NCBI RefSeq assembly: GCF_947495665.1
Contig: NZ_CANLZV010000012.1
Coordinates: forward strand, 62,001-126,000
DNA length: 64,000 nucleotides
Origin: an uncultured Sunxiuqinia sp.
GTDB lineage: Bacteria; Bacteroidota; Bacteroidia; Bacteroidales; Prolixibacteraceae
Direction of reading: 5' to 3'
The position numbers and the translations under genes were made by a program. How positions within the stretch are numbered: the first letter of the stretch is position 1; every line of letters begins with the position of its first letter. Below, one piece after another: positions 19,842 through 28,894 of the stretch. The notes under the pieces are model-generated. The model ran no database searches. It saw only the letters and a list, made by a program, of their open reading frames with translations, and was not told where the DNA came from.

Positions 19842-21119
19842 TTGAAACTGGTCAAAAGAATATTAGGCATTGTTCCTGCCATCGCAATAATCATTCAGAT
19901 TTCCTTATTGGAATTCAATCTGGGCAACGCCTATTATGCAATTCTTATTGCTGTTTTCATTGGATTGCTGGTTTCCGGGAAAAAGCTCCGACTAAATTCT
20001 TTGACAGTTTGGTTGGTTATTGCTGCTTTTGCCAGCATTCTATTCAATGAAATACCAGCTTTCTTTCGCCCATACGAGCGATTGATCGCTTTTATATTGG
20101 TGATGGGATTAGTGGGACCACTCGTTACTAATACCTTACTACGCCCATTTCGCTTAAAATTGTTTCAAATCCTGAATGTTTTGATTGTTGGCATGGTGGT
20201 GCTTTCCTTTTTGGGGATTGCTGTTGGCTTGCCGGCGATGGTAGGCCGCGGAGGTTATGCGGGCCTGTTTAATCATTCGATGATGCTGAGCCCGATGGCT
20301 GCTATCGCTATGTTAGTCTCTATAAATTGGGCTCATCGAGCTAAGATTATTCAAAGACGGTGGCTGTATTGGGGCATGGCGGCAATGTCGTTTTTAGCCT
20401 GCTTAGCTGCTGGTTCGCGTGCTGCTTTGGTTGCAGGTATTGCAGGAGGATTGTTTTATTTTTATAAAGTGAATCAAGGCCAATTAAGCCGATTGGCGCA
20501 AACCCTAATCCTTATTTTGACATTAGCTATTTTCAGTTTTCCGGCCTGGGAAGGATACACAGAACGAATCATGGGTAAAATGGCCTATGCGGAAGAGCAA
20601 GGAGGATTATTGACTGCTCGGAGCTCGCTATGGGAAACGAGAGTCATCGAGTTCAGAAACTCTCCTCTGGTTGGAGTGGGCTTTGCTTCAGTTAATACAG
20701 CGATTAACACTAAGTTTGATACAGAATCAGGAGGAGTTGAGCCGGGATCATCTTGGTTGGCGGTATTATCTATGACAGGTTTATTCGGTTTTATTCCGTT
20801 GATTCTACTTCTATCTGGCTATCTGATATTTGTTTACAAGGATAAAACGGATAAGAAAACCTCCGCATTACTTGGTGCATTATTGCTTTTCTTTACTATT
20901 CATATGTTGGCCGAAGGCTATGTGTTATCGGCGGGTTCGGGTTTATTCTTTTATTTTTGGTTATTGATGGGAGTCCTTGAAATTAATTTGAGTTCCTGGA
21001 ACTTTAAAAAATACTTACTTCATGAAATTCGTCTTTTTGGTTATCAACTACATGCCACATCAACTGGTATCGATACGTTCGGTTCTCAAGATCCCGGGAA
21101 CAGAGATACACGCCTTTAA
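19842..21119 (+). CDS. O-antigen/polysaccharide polymerase-like membrane protein (Wzy/ligase family)
   Basis: 425-residue polytopic membrane protein with about ten to twelve hydrophobic segments and a larger hydrophilic loop (about 240-305, including GSSWLAV), as in Wzy polymerases and O-antigen ligases. It probably joins repeat units in the periplasm. The start is a TTG at 19842 followed by a short basic n-region and a membrane helix; no ATG suits better. The last 33 codons overlap the next gene by 98 bases in another frame, and this tail is hydrophilic and unlike the rest, so the natural end may be shorter or a small frameshift may have occurred. Confidence 0.8.
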   Translation: MKLVKRILGIVPAIAIIIQISLLEFNLGNAYYAILIAVFIGLLVSGKKLRLNSLTVWLVIAAFASILFNEIPAFFRPYERLIAFILVMGLVGPLVTNTLLRPFRLKLFQILNVLIVGMVVLSFLGIAVGLPAMVGRGGYAGLFNHSMMLSPMAAIAMLVSINWAHRAKIIQRRWLYWGMAAMSFLACLAAGSRAALVAGIAGGLFYFYKVNQGQLSRLAQTLILILTLAIFSFPAWEGYTERIMGKMAYAEEQGGLLTARSSLWETRVIEFRNSPLVGVGFASVNTAINTKFDTESGGVEPGSSWLAVLSMTGLFGFIPLILLLSGYLIFVYKDKTDKKTSALLGALLLFFTIHMLAEGYVLSAGSGLFFYFWLLMGVLEINLSSWNFKKYLLHEIRLFGYQLHATSTGIDTFGSQDPGNRDTRL

Positions 21120-22065
21120 TTTTAAAGATCCGCATACTATACCTCAAGGGATTGATCAACTCTACACCTATGAGCTAAGAAATTTCTCACGGGCTGAATT
21201 ATTGTCCAAGATTCTGGCAATTAATCCTGAGGGATTGGTTGTTGCTGGTTGGGCTGTTAAGGATTATGTGTGGGTTGCAAAAGAGATTCGGTCTAGGTTA
21301 AAGATCCCGGTAGTATCGTATTCCGACACACAATGGCGCGGCACATGGCGGCAAAGAATTAATTGTATGTTGAGTCCCTGGCATGTGAAAAAGGCTTTTT
21401 CACATCTATGGGTAGCCGGTCTCTACCAATACGAGTATGCACGAAAATTAGGTTTTGCTAAGAGCCAAATTGTCTATAACTCACTTAGTTGTGATGTTAG
21501 ATTGTTTCGGCAGGTTTCGGTGGAGCAAAAACAAACCAATTATCCTAAGAATTTTTTGTTCATAGGTCGGTTTGTTCCTGTAAAGGGGCTTGACTTATTG
21601 TTAGAAGCCTGGCAGCAAATTTCCAACAAGAACGGCTGGACATTAACTTTGGTTGGTGATGGGGTATTGAAAAAGCAGTTCACCGATTGCCAGGGGGTTA
21701 TCGTTAAACATTTTATGAGTCAGAAGGAATTGATAAAGGAAATGGAAAAGGCAGGTTGTTTTGTGTTGCCATCGGTATTTGAACCTTGGGCCTTGGTGAT
21801 CCATGAAGCTGCGGCTGCGGGTTTGCCCATTATCGCTACTGATGTTTGTGGGGCGGTTCCTCACTTTGTTGTTAGCGGCTACAATGGATTTCAGGTGCAA
21901 CCGAAGGTAGGTAGTATAAAGCATGCTCTGGAGCAGGTGATTCAGATGGATACTGAGCAGCTCGTTCAGTTTGGCCGGAATAGTGAGAAGTTGGCTGAAA
22001 GTATTAGCCCGGAGCGGGGTGCAGCACAATTGTTCAGTGTGTTACAAAATGAATCAGCATCATGA
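21022..22065 (+). CDS. Glycosyltransferase family 4
   Basis: 347-residue GT-B fold transferase that would add one sugar to the lipid-linked repeat unit on the cytoplasmic face. The C-terminal nucleotide-sugar-binding half shows FIGRFVPVKGLDLLLEAW, LVGDG and the E-x7-E motif EPWALVIHE, all usual for GT4. The donor and linkage cannot be read. The gene begins inside the 3' end of the polymerase gene and overlaps the next by four bases (ATGA), indicating a tightly coupled operon. Confidence 0.88.
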   Translation: MKFVFLVINYMPHQLVSIRSVLKIPGTEIHAFNFKDPHTIPQGIDQLYTYELRNFSRAELLSKILAINPEGLVVAGWAVKDYVWVAKEIRSRLKIPVVSYSDTQWRGTWRQRINCMLSPWHVKKAFSHLWVAGLYQYEYARKLGFAKSQIVYNSLSCDVRLFRQVSVEQKQTNYPKNFLFIGRFVPVKGLDLLLEAWQQISNKNGWTLTLVGDGVLKKQFTDCQGVIVKHFMSQKELIKEMEKAGCFVLPSVFEPWALVIHEAAAAGLPIIATDVCGAVPHFVVSGYNGFQVQPKVGSIKHALEQVIQMDTEQLVQFGRNSEKLAESISPERGAAQLFSVLQNESAS

Positions 22066-23198
22066 AAATACTTCATACGATATCTACGCTGGATTTGTCA
22101 GCGGGAGGACCTCCCAAGAGTGTGTGTGATTTGGCGGTAAAGCAGGCTGAGCAAGGACATGACGTCACCGTTTTGGCAAAGGCTACCGATCATCCGTATT
22201 TGAAGCATAGTCCTCATCCAAATTTGCAGCTTCAATTTGTAAACAAGCAATCATTTAAGCAGGCATTACATGAAGTTCTGATTAAAGATTCGATTGAATT
22301 GTTTCATAGTCATAGTCTTTGGAGCATTCCCCTGCATCAGATGGCTCAGTCAGCACGAAAGAATAATCTTCCATATATTATTTCTCCACGGGGAACATTG
22401 CATCCATGGGCTTTAAATGTGAAGAAGTGGAAAAAAAGACTGGCAATGGTTCTTTATCAGCAGAAGGACTTACAAGCAGCCGACTGTATTCAGGCTACCT
22501 CTAAAATCGAAGCCGCCTATTTTAGAAATCTCAAGCTGAAAAATCCAATAGCTATTATTCCCAATGGGGTCGATTTACAAGAATTTCCAGTTTCAACATT
22601 TAAAAGAACGAGTGATAAAAGAACCGTCTTATTTTTATCACGGGTACATTCTCAAAAGGGCTTATCCTTTTTAGTGAAAGCTTGGCAAATGCTTGAACCG
22701 AGCTACCGAAGCCAATGGCAATTAGAAATTGCAGGTAATGGAGATGAAGCTTATGTAGCTTCATTGCAAAAACAGATCGAGGAGAGTGGGTTATCAAAGC
22801 AAATTCACATTACAGGACCTCAATATGGTGCAGCTAAGCTAGCGGCTTATCACCGGGCTGATCTATTTGTTCTACCAACTTATAGTGAAAATTTCGGAGT
22901 CGTTGTAGCTGAGGCCTTAGCATGTGGAGTTCCTGTGATTACCACCAAAGGCACCCCCTGGGAAGAACTGAACACCGGCCAAGCAGGATGGTGGATTGAT
23001 ATTGGTGCCGAGCCGCTGACCAAAACGTTAACGGAGGCCATGCTTTTAGGCGATAAAGAAAGGCAACGCATGGGTTTAAATGGAAGCCGTTTGATTGAAA
23101 AAAACTATAGTATACAGGCCGTTTCAGCAAAAATGATTGATTTGTATGCGTGGGTCCTGAAAGAAAAAGAGAAACCAGAATTTGTAGAAATTCTATAA
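22062..23198 (+). CDS. Glycosyltransferase family 4
   Basis: 378-residue GT-B transferase. The N-terminal acceptor domain opens with the glycine-rich LSAGGPPKSVCDLA segment; the donor domain shows FLSRVHSQKGLSFLVKAW, IAGNGDE and the E-x7-E motif ENFGVVVAE, with VTTKGTPWEEL close behind. It is expected to be cytoplasmic or membrane-associated and to extend the repeat unit. Start overlaps the preceding stop by four bases. The sugar specificity is unknown. Confidence 0.9.
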   Translation: MKILHTISTLDLSAGGPPKSVCDLAVKQAEQGHDVTVLAKATDHPYLKHSPHPNLQLQFVNKQSFKQALHEVLIKDSIELFHSHSLWSIPLHQMAQSARKNNLPYIISPRGTLHPWALNVKKWKKRLAMVLYQQKDLQAADCIQATSKIEAAYFRNLKLKNPIAIIPNGVDLQEFPVSTFKRTSDKRTVLFLSRVHSQKGLSFLVKAWQMLEPSYRSQWQLEIAGNGDEAYVASLQKQIEESGLSKQIHITGPQYGAAKLAAYHRADLFVLPTYSENFGVVVAEALACGVPVITTKGTPWEELNTGQAGWWIDIGAEPLTKTLTEAMLLGDKERQRMGLNGSRLIEKNYSIQAVSAKMIDLYAWVLKEKEKPEFVEIL

Positions 23199-23209
23199 AA
23201 TATTGCTCC

Positions 23210-24229
23210 ATGTTTAAGAACAAAACACTCCTAATCACCGGAGGTACGGGTTCGTTTGGGAATGCTGTGCTGAATCGGTTTCTGGATACCGAGATTAAAG
23301 AAATCCGGATTTTCTCGCGCGATGAGAAGAAGCAAGATGATATGCGTCATCGCTTAAACAACCCCAAAGTCAAATTTTATATTGGCGATGTGCGCGATAA
23401 GCGCAGTGTTGATACGGCCATGCTGGGGGTTGACTATGTGTTTCATGCTGCCGCACTAAAACAAGTTCCCTCTTGCGAGTTTTTCCCGATGCAGGCTGTG
23501 CGCACCAATGTGTTTGGCACCGAGAATGTGTTGGATTCGGCGGTCCAGCATGGGGTGAAAAATGTGGTGGTGCTGAGTACCGATAAAGCGGCGTATCCGA
23601 TTAACGCCATGGGCATTAGTAAGGCTATGATGGAAAAAGTGTCCACCGCCAAAGGGCGTGCCTTGGGCGACCAGTCGCCCACCACCATTTGCTGTACACG
23701 CTATGGGAATGTTATGGCCAGCCGCGGATCTGTTATTCCCTTATGGGTAGACCAGTTGAAAGCGGGAAAGGATTTGACGGTTACCGACCCCAACATGACC
23801 CGGTTTATGATGACTTTGGATGACGCTGTTGATTTGGTGGTCTATGCTTTTCTAAATGGCGAGAATGGCGATCTGTTTGTTCAGAAAGCGCCAGCAGCAA
23901 CGCTGGAGGTGTTGGCCAAAGCCCTCATTGACCTGTATGAAACCCAAACGGCCGTACGTGTGATTGGTACCCGGCATGGCGAAAAGCTTTATGAGACCCT
24001 GGTCACGCGCGAAGAGATGGCTAAGCATGAAGACATGGGCAATTACTTCCGGATTCCGGCTGATGTGCGTGATCTGAATTACGACAAATACTTTGTGGAA
24101 GGAGAAGAGAAGATCTCCAAGATGGAGGACTACCATTCGCATAACACCCAACGCCTGGATGTGGAAGGCATGAAAAAACTACTGCTTAAATTGGATATGA
24201 TCCGGGAGGATTTGGCAATGGAAGTGTAG
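23210..24229 (+). CDS. fnlA: UDP-GlcNAc 4,6-dehydratase/5-epimerase (FnlA/CapE)
   Basis: 339-residue extended SDR enzyme carrying out the first step from UDP-GlcNAc toward UDP-N-acetyl-L-fucosamine. The NAD(P)-binding motif is TGGTGSFGNAV; the active-site segment is LSTDKAAYPINAMGISKAMMEK, where a Met replaces the usual SDR Tyr as in the CapE/FnlA group; TRYGNVMASRGSVIPL and HGEKLYETLV are also characteristic. ATG at 23210 places the Rossmann fold at the N-terminus. The pathway partners fnlB and fnlC follow, separated only by a small four-helix-bundle gene. Assignment as FnlA rests on motif and operon context. Confidence 0.9.
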   Translation: MFKNKTLLITGGTGSFGNAVLNRFLDTEIKEIRIFSRDEKKQDDMRHRLNNPKVKFYIGDVRDKRSVDTAMLGVDYVFHAAALKQVPSCEFFPMQAVRTNVFGTENVLDSAVQHGVKNVVVLSTDKAAYPINAMGISKAMMEKVSTAKGRALGDQSPTTICCTRYGNVMASRGSVIPLWVDQLKAGKDLTVTDPNMTRFMMTLDDAVDLVVYAFLNGENGDLFVQKAPAATLEVLAKALIDLYETQTAVRVIGTRHGEKLYETLVTREEMAKHEDMGNYFRIPADVRDLNYDKYFVEGEEKISKMEDYHSHNTQRLDVEGMKKLLLKLDMIREDLAMEV

Positions 24230-24273
24230 GAGATGGGGAGATGGGGAGTGAAAATGAATAAATAGTGATTGTT

Positions 24274-24648
24274 ATGAAGCGGATTTTATCACACAAGGAG
24301 TTGGATGTTTACCAGTTGGCTTATCGGTTGGCGATGGATATTTATAAACTCACCCGAAATTTCCCTGCCGAAGAAAGATATTCACTGACAGATCAGATCC
24401 GCAGATCCTCCCGGTCGGTTGCAGCCAATATTGCAGAAGCGTTTCGGAAACGTCGGTACGAGAGAGCTTTTGTTGCCAAGTTATCTGATGCGGAAGGCGA
24501 AGCTGCCGAAACACAAACCTGGTTGGATTTCGCGCGTAATTGTGGTAACATCAGTCCCGAATGTTGTGAAAAATTTAATCAGGATTACGAGCATGTGTTA
24601 GGGATGTTGGTTAATATGATCCATTCTGCCAATAAATGGACCATTTAA
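24274..24648 (+). CDS. Four-helix-bundle protein (S23/IVS family)
   Basis: 124-residue protein of the family first seen in 23S rRNA intervening sequences. Typical features are the N-terminal HKELDVYQLAYRLAMDIY helix, DQIRRSSRSVAANIAEAF, and the helix with AKLSDAEGEAAETQTWLDFA. Its biochemical role is not established. It sits between fnlA and fnlB, which normally adjoin, so it looks inserted. The gene is bordered by a GGGAGATGGGGAG run on the left and C-rich CCCATTC/CACCCATTC runs on the right, rough complements of each other. ATG at 24274 is preferred to a GTG at 24265. Confidence 0.85.
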   Translation: MKRILSHKELDVYQLAYRLAMDIYKLTRNFPAEERYSLTDQIRRSSRSVAANIAEAFRKRRYERAFVAKLSDAEGEAAETQTWLDFARNCGNISPECCEKFNQDYEHVLGMLVNMIHSANKWTI

Positions 24649-24714
24649 ATCTCACCCATTCTCCCAATCACCCATTCCCCCAACCAATTAAATAATGGAA
24701 TAAAACAAAATATC

Positions 24715-25848
24715 ATGCTAAAAATAGGAATTACCGGGCAGGCCGGCTTTGTTGGCACCCATCTCTACCATACCTTGGGCTTATACCCCGATGAGTTTGA
24801 ACGCATACCTTTTGAAGATGCATTTTTCGAACAGCCAGATCAACTGCGCACCTTCGTAGGGCAGTGTGATGTGGTGGTTCATCTGGCGGCCATGAATCGT
24901 CATTCGGATCCGCAGGTGATTTATAATACAAACCTCCGCCTGGTGAAACAGTTGATTGCGGCAATGGAAGCAGAGCAAGTCAGCCCTCATGTTTTGTTTT
25001 CCTCGTCTACCCAGGAAGAACGTGATAATGAATACGGACAGTCGAAGCGCGAAGGCCGTCAGTTGTTGGAGCAATGGGTTAAAGCCAACAAGGCGTCATT
25101 TACGGGCATGGTGGTTCCCAATGTTTTTGGACCGTTCGGTCAGCCTTTTTACAACTCGTTTATAGCTACTTTTTGCCATCAGTTAACGCATGGCGAAACA
25201 CCCGAGGTGCAGCAGGACAGTGCCGTTCGACTGATTTATGTGGGGAATTTATGTCAGCATCTGTTGGCGAAAATCAGAAGTGTCCGGGGCTTAGCCTCAC
25301 CGGTTGTGGAACGCGATGAAGTACCCTATGATCTGGAAAGTAATGTTTCATCCATTCTAAACTTGTTGAGTAGATTCAAGACCTTGTACGCCGACCAAGG
25401 GTTTATCCCAGAGCTTAAGAATAGCAACGACATTAATCTGTTTAATACCTTTCGGTGCTACCTGGATCAAGCCAGCCATTTCCCGGTTAAATTGGTTCAA
25501 CATGCCGATCCGCGAGGGGTGTTTGTTGAGACCATCAAACTGGGGGTAGGTGGTCAGGTGTCTTTTTCAACAACCGTTCCGGGCATTACCCGGGGCAATC
25601 ATTACCACACGCGCAAAATTGAACGCTTTACGGTGATAAAAGGAAGAGCACAGATTCAATTGCGTAAAATTGGAACCGATGAGGTGTTGAATTTTGAACT
25701 GGATGGGAGTGAACCGGCCTATGTGGATATGCCCATCTGGTACACCCACAACATCACAAACATAGGAGATGATGAACTTTATACCCAGTTCTGGATTAAT
25801 GAATGGTACGATCCAACCGATGGGGATACCTATTTCGAAAAAGTTTAA
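24715..25848 (+). CDS. fnlB: Bifunctional UDP-sugar reductase/epimerase with cupin domain (FnlB/CapF)
   Basis: 377 residues in two parts: an N-terminal SDR domain (TGQAGFVGTHLY; reduced YGQSKREG active-site segment, Tyr and Lys spaced as in SDRs; about residues 1-245) and a C-terminal cupin domain (about 260-377, with NHYHTRKIERF and a PIWYTHNI metal-site His). This architecture is that of CapF, which acts second in UDP-L-FucNAc synthesis on the product of FnlA. The gene order fnlA, fnlB, fnlC confirms the role. No truncation is seen. Confidence 0.92.
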   Translation: MLKIGITGQAGFVGTHLYHTLGLYPDEFERIPFEDAFFEQPDQLRTFVGQCDVVVHLAAMNRHSDPQVIYNTNLRLVKQLIAAMEAEQVSPHVLFSSSTQEERDNEYGQSKREGRQLLEQWVKANKASFTGMVVPNVFGPFGQPFYNSFIATFCHQLTHGETPEVQQDSAVRLIYVGNLCQHLLAKIRSVRGLASPVVERDEVPYDLESNVSSILNLLSRFKTLYADQGFIPELKNSNDINLFNTFRCYLDQASHFPVKLVQHADPRGVFVETIKLGVGGQVSFSTTVPGITRGNHYHTRKIERFTVIKGRAQIQLRKIGTDEVLNFELDGSEPAYVDMPIWYTHNITNIGDDELYTQFWINEWYDPTDGDTYFEKV

Positions 25849-25911
25849 TGATTGAATAGAATGGCACTGCAGGCAAGTCCGTTTCATGCGGTGCCCTTAA
25901 ATTATAGCAAC

Positions 25912-27045
25912 ATGAAGAAGTTAAAAGTGCTGACCGTCGTGGGTACCCGCCCCGAGATTATCAGGTTGGCCTGTGTGTTGAAAAAGCTGGATGCTTCCGA
26001 AGCGGTGGAGCACATCCTGGTGCACACGGGGCAGAATTACGATTACGAATTGAATGAAATCTTTTTTGAAGACCTGGGGCTTCGCAAGCCAGACCACTTT
26101 CTGAATGCTGCCGGCAAGAACGCGACAGCAACAGCTGGTCAAATTCTGATCAATATTGATCCGGTGTTGGAGCAGGTCAATCCGGATGCTTTCCTGGTTT
26201 TAGGCGATACCAACTCCTGTTTGTGCGCCATCGCAGCGAAAAAACGTCACATTCCTATTTTCCACATGGAAGCAGGAAATCGTTGTTTCGATCAGCGGGT
26301 ACCGGAAGAAACCAATCGAAAGATTGTTGATCACATCTCTGATATTAACCTGACCTATAGTTCCATTGCTCGGGAATACTTGCTCGCCGAAGGCTTAAGC
26401 CCCGATCGGGTGATTAAAACCGGAAGTCCGATGTTTGAAGTGCTTAACCAGTATTTGCCGAAGGTGGAGCAGTCCGGTATTTTAAAGACATTGAAACTTA
26501 CTAAAGGGCACTATTTTGTGGTTTCGGCGCATCGGGAAGAGAATATCTCCTCGGAAAAGAACTTTTTCAATCTGGTTACTATTCTGAATCAAATTGCAGA
26601 GCGGTTTAATTGTCCGATTATTGTTTCCTGCCATCCCCGAACCCGTAAGATGATTGAAGCCAAATCGGTTCAGTTTAATCCCCTGGTTCAGCTGCTTAAG
26701 CCATTAGGTTTAAGCGATTACCTGGCGCTTCAGGTCAACGCAAAAGCAGTGTTGTCTGATAGTGGTACCATCTCGGAAGAATCTTCGATCTTGAATTTTC
26801 GAGCCTTAAATATTCGGGAGGCTCATGAGCGCCCTGAAGCGATGGAAGAAGCATCGGTGATGATGGTAGGCTTAAATCCGGAACGGGTCATGCAAGGATT
26901 GGTGCAACTTGAGCTTCAGCAAACTGGAGAAACACGTAACTTCCGGCCTGTAGCCGACTATAGTATGCCCAATGTTTCGGATAAAGTGGTGCGGATCATC
27001 CTGAGTTATACCGATTACATTAAGCGGGTGGTCTGGAGTGAATAA
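25912..27045 (+). CDS. fnlC: UDP-sugar 2-epimerase (FnlC/CapG)
   Basis: 377-residue member of the UDP-GlcNAc 2-epimerase family (WecB-like GT-B fold). Visible motifs are VVGTRPEIIRLA at the N-terminus, LGDTNSCLCAIAAK, HMEAGNRCFDQRVPEETNRKI, the catalytic region SAHREENISS, and DSGTISEESSIL. It would complete UDP-L-FucNAc synthesis from UDP-2-acetamido-2,6-dideoxy-L-talose; context with FnlA and FnlB makes this better supported than a WecB role. ATG at 25912 is chosen over an in-frame ATG 60 bases upstream because the conserved fold begins here. Confidence 0.92.
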   Translation: MKKLKVLTVVGTRPEIIRLACVLKKLDASEAVEHILVHTGQNYDYELNEIFFEDLGLRKPDHFLNAAGKNATATAGQILINIDPVLEQVNPDAFLVLGDTNSCLCAIAAKKRHIPIFHMEAGNRCFDQRVPEETNRKIVDHISDINLTYSSIAREYLLAEGLSPDRVIKTGSPMFEVLNQYLPKVEQSGILKTLKLTKGHYFVVSAHREENISSEKNFFNLVTILNQIAERFNCPIIVSCHPRTRKMIEAKSVQFNPLVQLLKPLGLSDYLALQVNAKAVLSDSGTISEESSILNFRALNIREAHERPEAMEEASVMMVGLNPERVMQGLVQLELQQTGETRNFRPVADYSMPNVSDKVVRIILSYTDYIKRVVWSE

Positions 27046-27066
27046 TTGACTGAATGAAGTAGCCAA

Positions 27067-28269
27067 ATGAATATTCTTTTTCTCACGCTAAGCCGTATTC
27101 AGAGTTTGGAGGATCGGGGAATTTACACGGATTTAATGCGGTATTTTCGGAAGCAGGGACACGCTGTTTTTATTGTTTCTCCGGTGGAACGTCGGTTTCA
27201 GGAAAAATCAAGCCTGCATGTTGAGGAAGGCCTCCAAATACTGCGCGTAAAGACACTAAATATACAGAAGACCAATGTACTGGAAAAAGGGCTGGGCACA
27301 TTGCTGATTGAAAGGCAGTATCAGAAGGCGATTCAAAAATATCTTCCGGAAAAAATGGATCTGGTTATGTATTCCACACCGCCGATCACCTTTGGAAAAG
27401 TGATCCGGTATATTCAAAATCGGGATCAGGCCAAAAGCTATCTGCTACTCAAAGATATTTTCCCTCAGAATGCTGTCGATTTGAGTATGATGAAGGCCGG
27501 TGGGCTTATTCATCGATTTTTCCAACGAAAGGAAAAAGAGCTCTACCGGCTGTCCGATTTTATTGGATGCATGTCTCCTGCTAATGTTGCGTTTTTATTG
27601 AAGCATCATCCGGAAATCCCAGCAGCCAAAGTAGAAGTGTGTCCCAACAGTTTGGAACTGGTTCACTCGGCGGAGAAAGAAAGAGACCGCCAGGCTATTT
27701 GTGAAAAATTTGGTATTCCAGGGGAGTCGACCCTATTTATTTATGGGGGGAACCTGGGGAAACCGCAAGGACTCGATTTTCTACTTCAGGTTATAAAATC
27801 GAACCAACAGAAGAATGATCGTTTTTTTATCATTATTGGTTCCGGGACTGAATTTCCTAAAATGCAGAAATGGTTTAAGGATAATAATCCGGGAAATGCG
27901 CTGTTACTGAAGGGGCTGCCTAAAAAGGAATACGACCTGCTGGTTGGGGCCTGCGATGTGGGGATGATCTTTCTCGACCCTCGTTTTACCATTCCCAATT
28001 ACCCTTCGCGACTGCTTTCATATCTTGAAAATAAAATGCCGGTTTTGGCAGCTACCGATCACAATACCGATATTGGAAAAATGGCAGCGGATAACAATTA
28101 TGGGTTTTGGAGTGTGTCAGGCGAATTGGAACAATTTAATAGTCAGTTGGAACAACTGGCTACAGATAAGGGATTAATCCGTCGTATGGGAAATAATGGC
28201 TATCAGTTTCTTTTAGAGAATTATACCGTCGACAAATCGTATCAAATCATTATGAATCATTTTAAGTGA
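27067..28269 (+). CDS. Glycosyltransferase family 4, WbuB-like (probable L-FucNAc transferase)
   Basis: 400-residue GT4 enzyme. Motifs: N-terminal IQSLEDRGIYTDLMRYF, donor-domain FIYGGNLGKPQGLDFLLQ, IIGSGTEFPKM, and NYPSRLLSYLENKMPVLA. WbuB-type enzymes often sit right behind fnlABC, as here, and are proposed to transfer L-FucNAc to the lipid-linked first sugar. The phosphoglycosyl transferase gene starts two bases after the stop, so the enzymes adding the first and second sugars are encoded side by side. Donor assignment is inference from context. Confidence 0.85.
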   Translation: MNILFLTLSRIQSLEDRGIYTDLMRYFRKQGHAVFIVSPVERRFQEKSSLHVEEGLQILRVKTLNIQKTNVLEKGLGTLLIERQYQKAIQKYLPEKMDLVMYSTPPITFGKVIRYIQNRDQAKSYLLLKDIFPQNAVDLSMMKAGGLIHRFFQRKEKELYRLSDFIGCMSPANVAFLLKHHPEIPAAKVEVCPNSLELVHSAEKERDRQAICEKFGIPGESTLFIYGGNLGKPQGLDFLLQVIKSNQQKNDRFFIIIGSGTEFPKMQKWFKDNNPGNALLLKGLPKKEYDLLVGACDVGMIFLDPRFTIPNYPSRLLSYLENKMPVLAATDHNTDIGKMAADNNYGFWSVSGELEQFNSQLEQLATDKGLIRRMGNNGYQFLLENYTVDKSYQIIMNHFK

Positions 28270-28270
28270 C

Positions 28271-28894
28271 ATGTACAAAGACTTTTTTAAACCCTTATTG
28301 GATTTTCTGCTGAGCCTGACGGCTTTGCTGGTATTATCGCCAGTGTTGCTGGTGCTAACCCTGTTATTGGCTTTGGCCAATGGGGGTCAACCGTTTTTCT
28401 TTCAAACACGGCCCGGTAAAGGAGGCCAACTGTTTCGCATTGTGAAGTTTAAAACCATGAACGATAAAACCGATGCGGATGGTAACTTGTTGCCCGATGC
28501 CGAGCGCTTGACACGGGTGGGGCAGCTGGTTCGGAAAACATCGCTCGACGAACTGCCGCAGTTGCTCAATGTATTGAAAGGCGATATGAGCTTGATTGGT
28601 CCGCGCCCGTTGTTGGTGCAATACCTGCCTTATTATACCGAACGAGAAAGGCTACGGCATACAGTAAGACCAGGAATAACAGGATGGGCGCAAGTGAATG
28701 GTCGAAACACAATTAACTGGGATGACAGGCTGGAGTTGGACGCTCAGTATGTTGAAAGTCTTTCCTTTCAGAAGGATATCAATATCATCTTGAAAACGGT
28801 GAAGAATGTCCTTAGTAGGAAAGATATTGTCGTTATCCCTGGGGAGCTTTTTACAACTTTAGACAAATACAGAAAGTATGAAATTGAAAGCTAG
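28271..28894 (+). CDS. Initiating phosphoglycosyl transferase (PglC-like)
   Basis: 207-residue monotopic phosphoglycosyl transferase that would load the first sugar-1-phosphate onto undecaprenyl phosphate. One N-terminal re-entrant or membrane helix (about residues 9-35) precedes the catalytic core RIVKFKTMND, then the Asp-Glu dyad in SLDELPQL, then SLIGPRPLLVQYLP and RPGITGWAQVNGRN. The short form matches PglC/WcaJ-C-terminal enzymes that use UDP-diNAcBac or related sugars. The presence of PglE- and PglF-like genes downstream supports a 4-amino-sugar substrate (inference). Overlaps the next gene by 17 bases. Confidence 0.9.
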   Translation: MYKDFFKPLLDFLLSLTALLVLSPVLLVLTLLLALANGGQPFFFQTRPGKGGQLFRIVKFKTMNDKTDADGNLLPDAERLTRVGQLVRKTSLDELPQLLNVLKGDMSLIGPRPLLVQYLPYYTERERLRHTVRPGITGWAQVNGRNTINWDDRLELDAQYVESLSFQKDINIILKTVKNVLSRKDIVVIPGELFTTLDKYRKYEIES

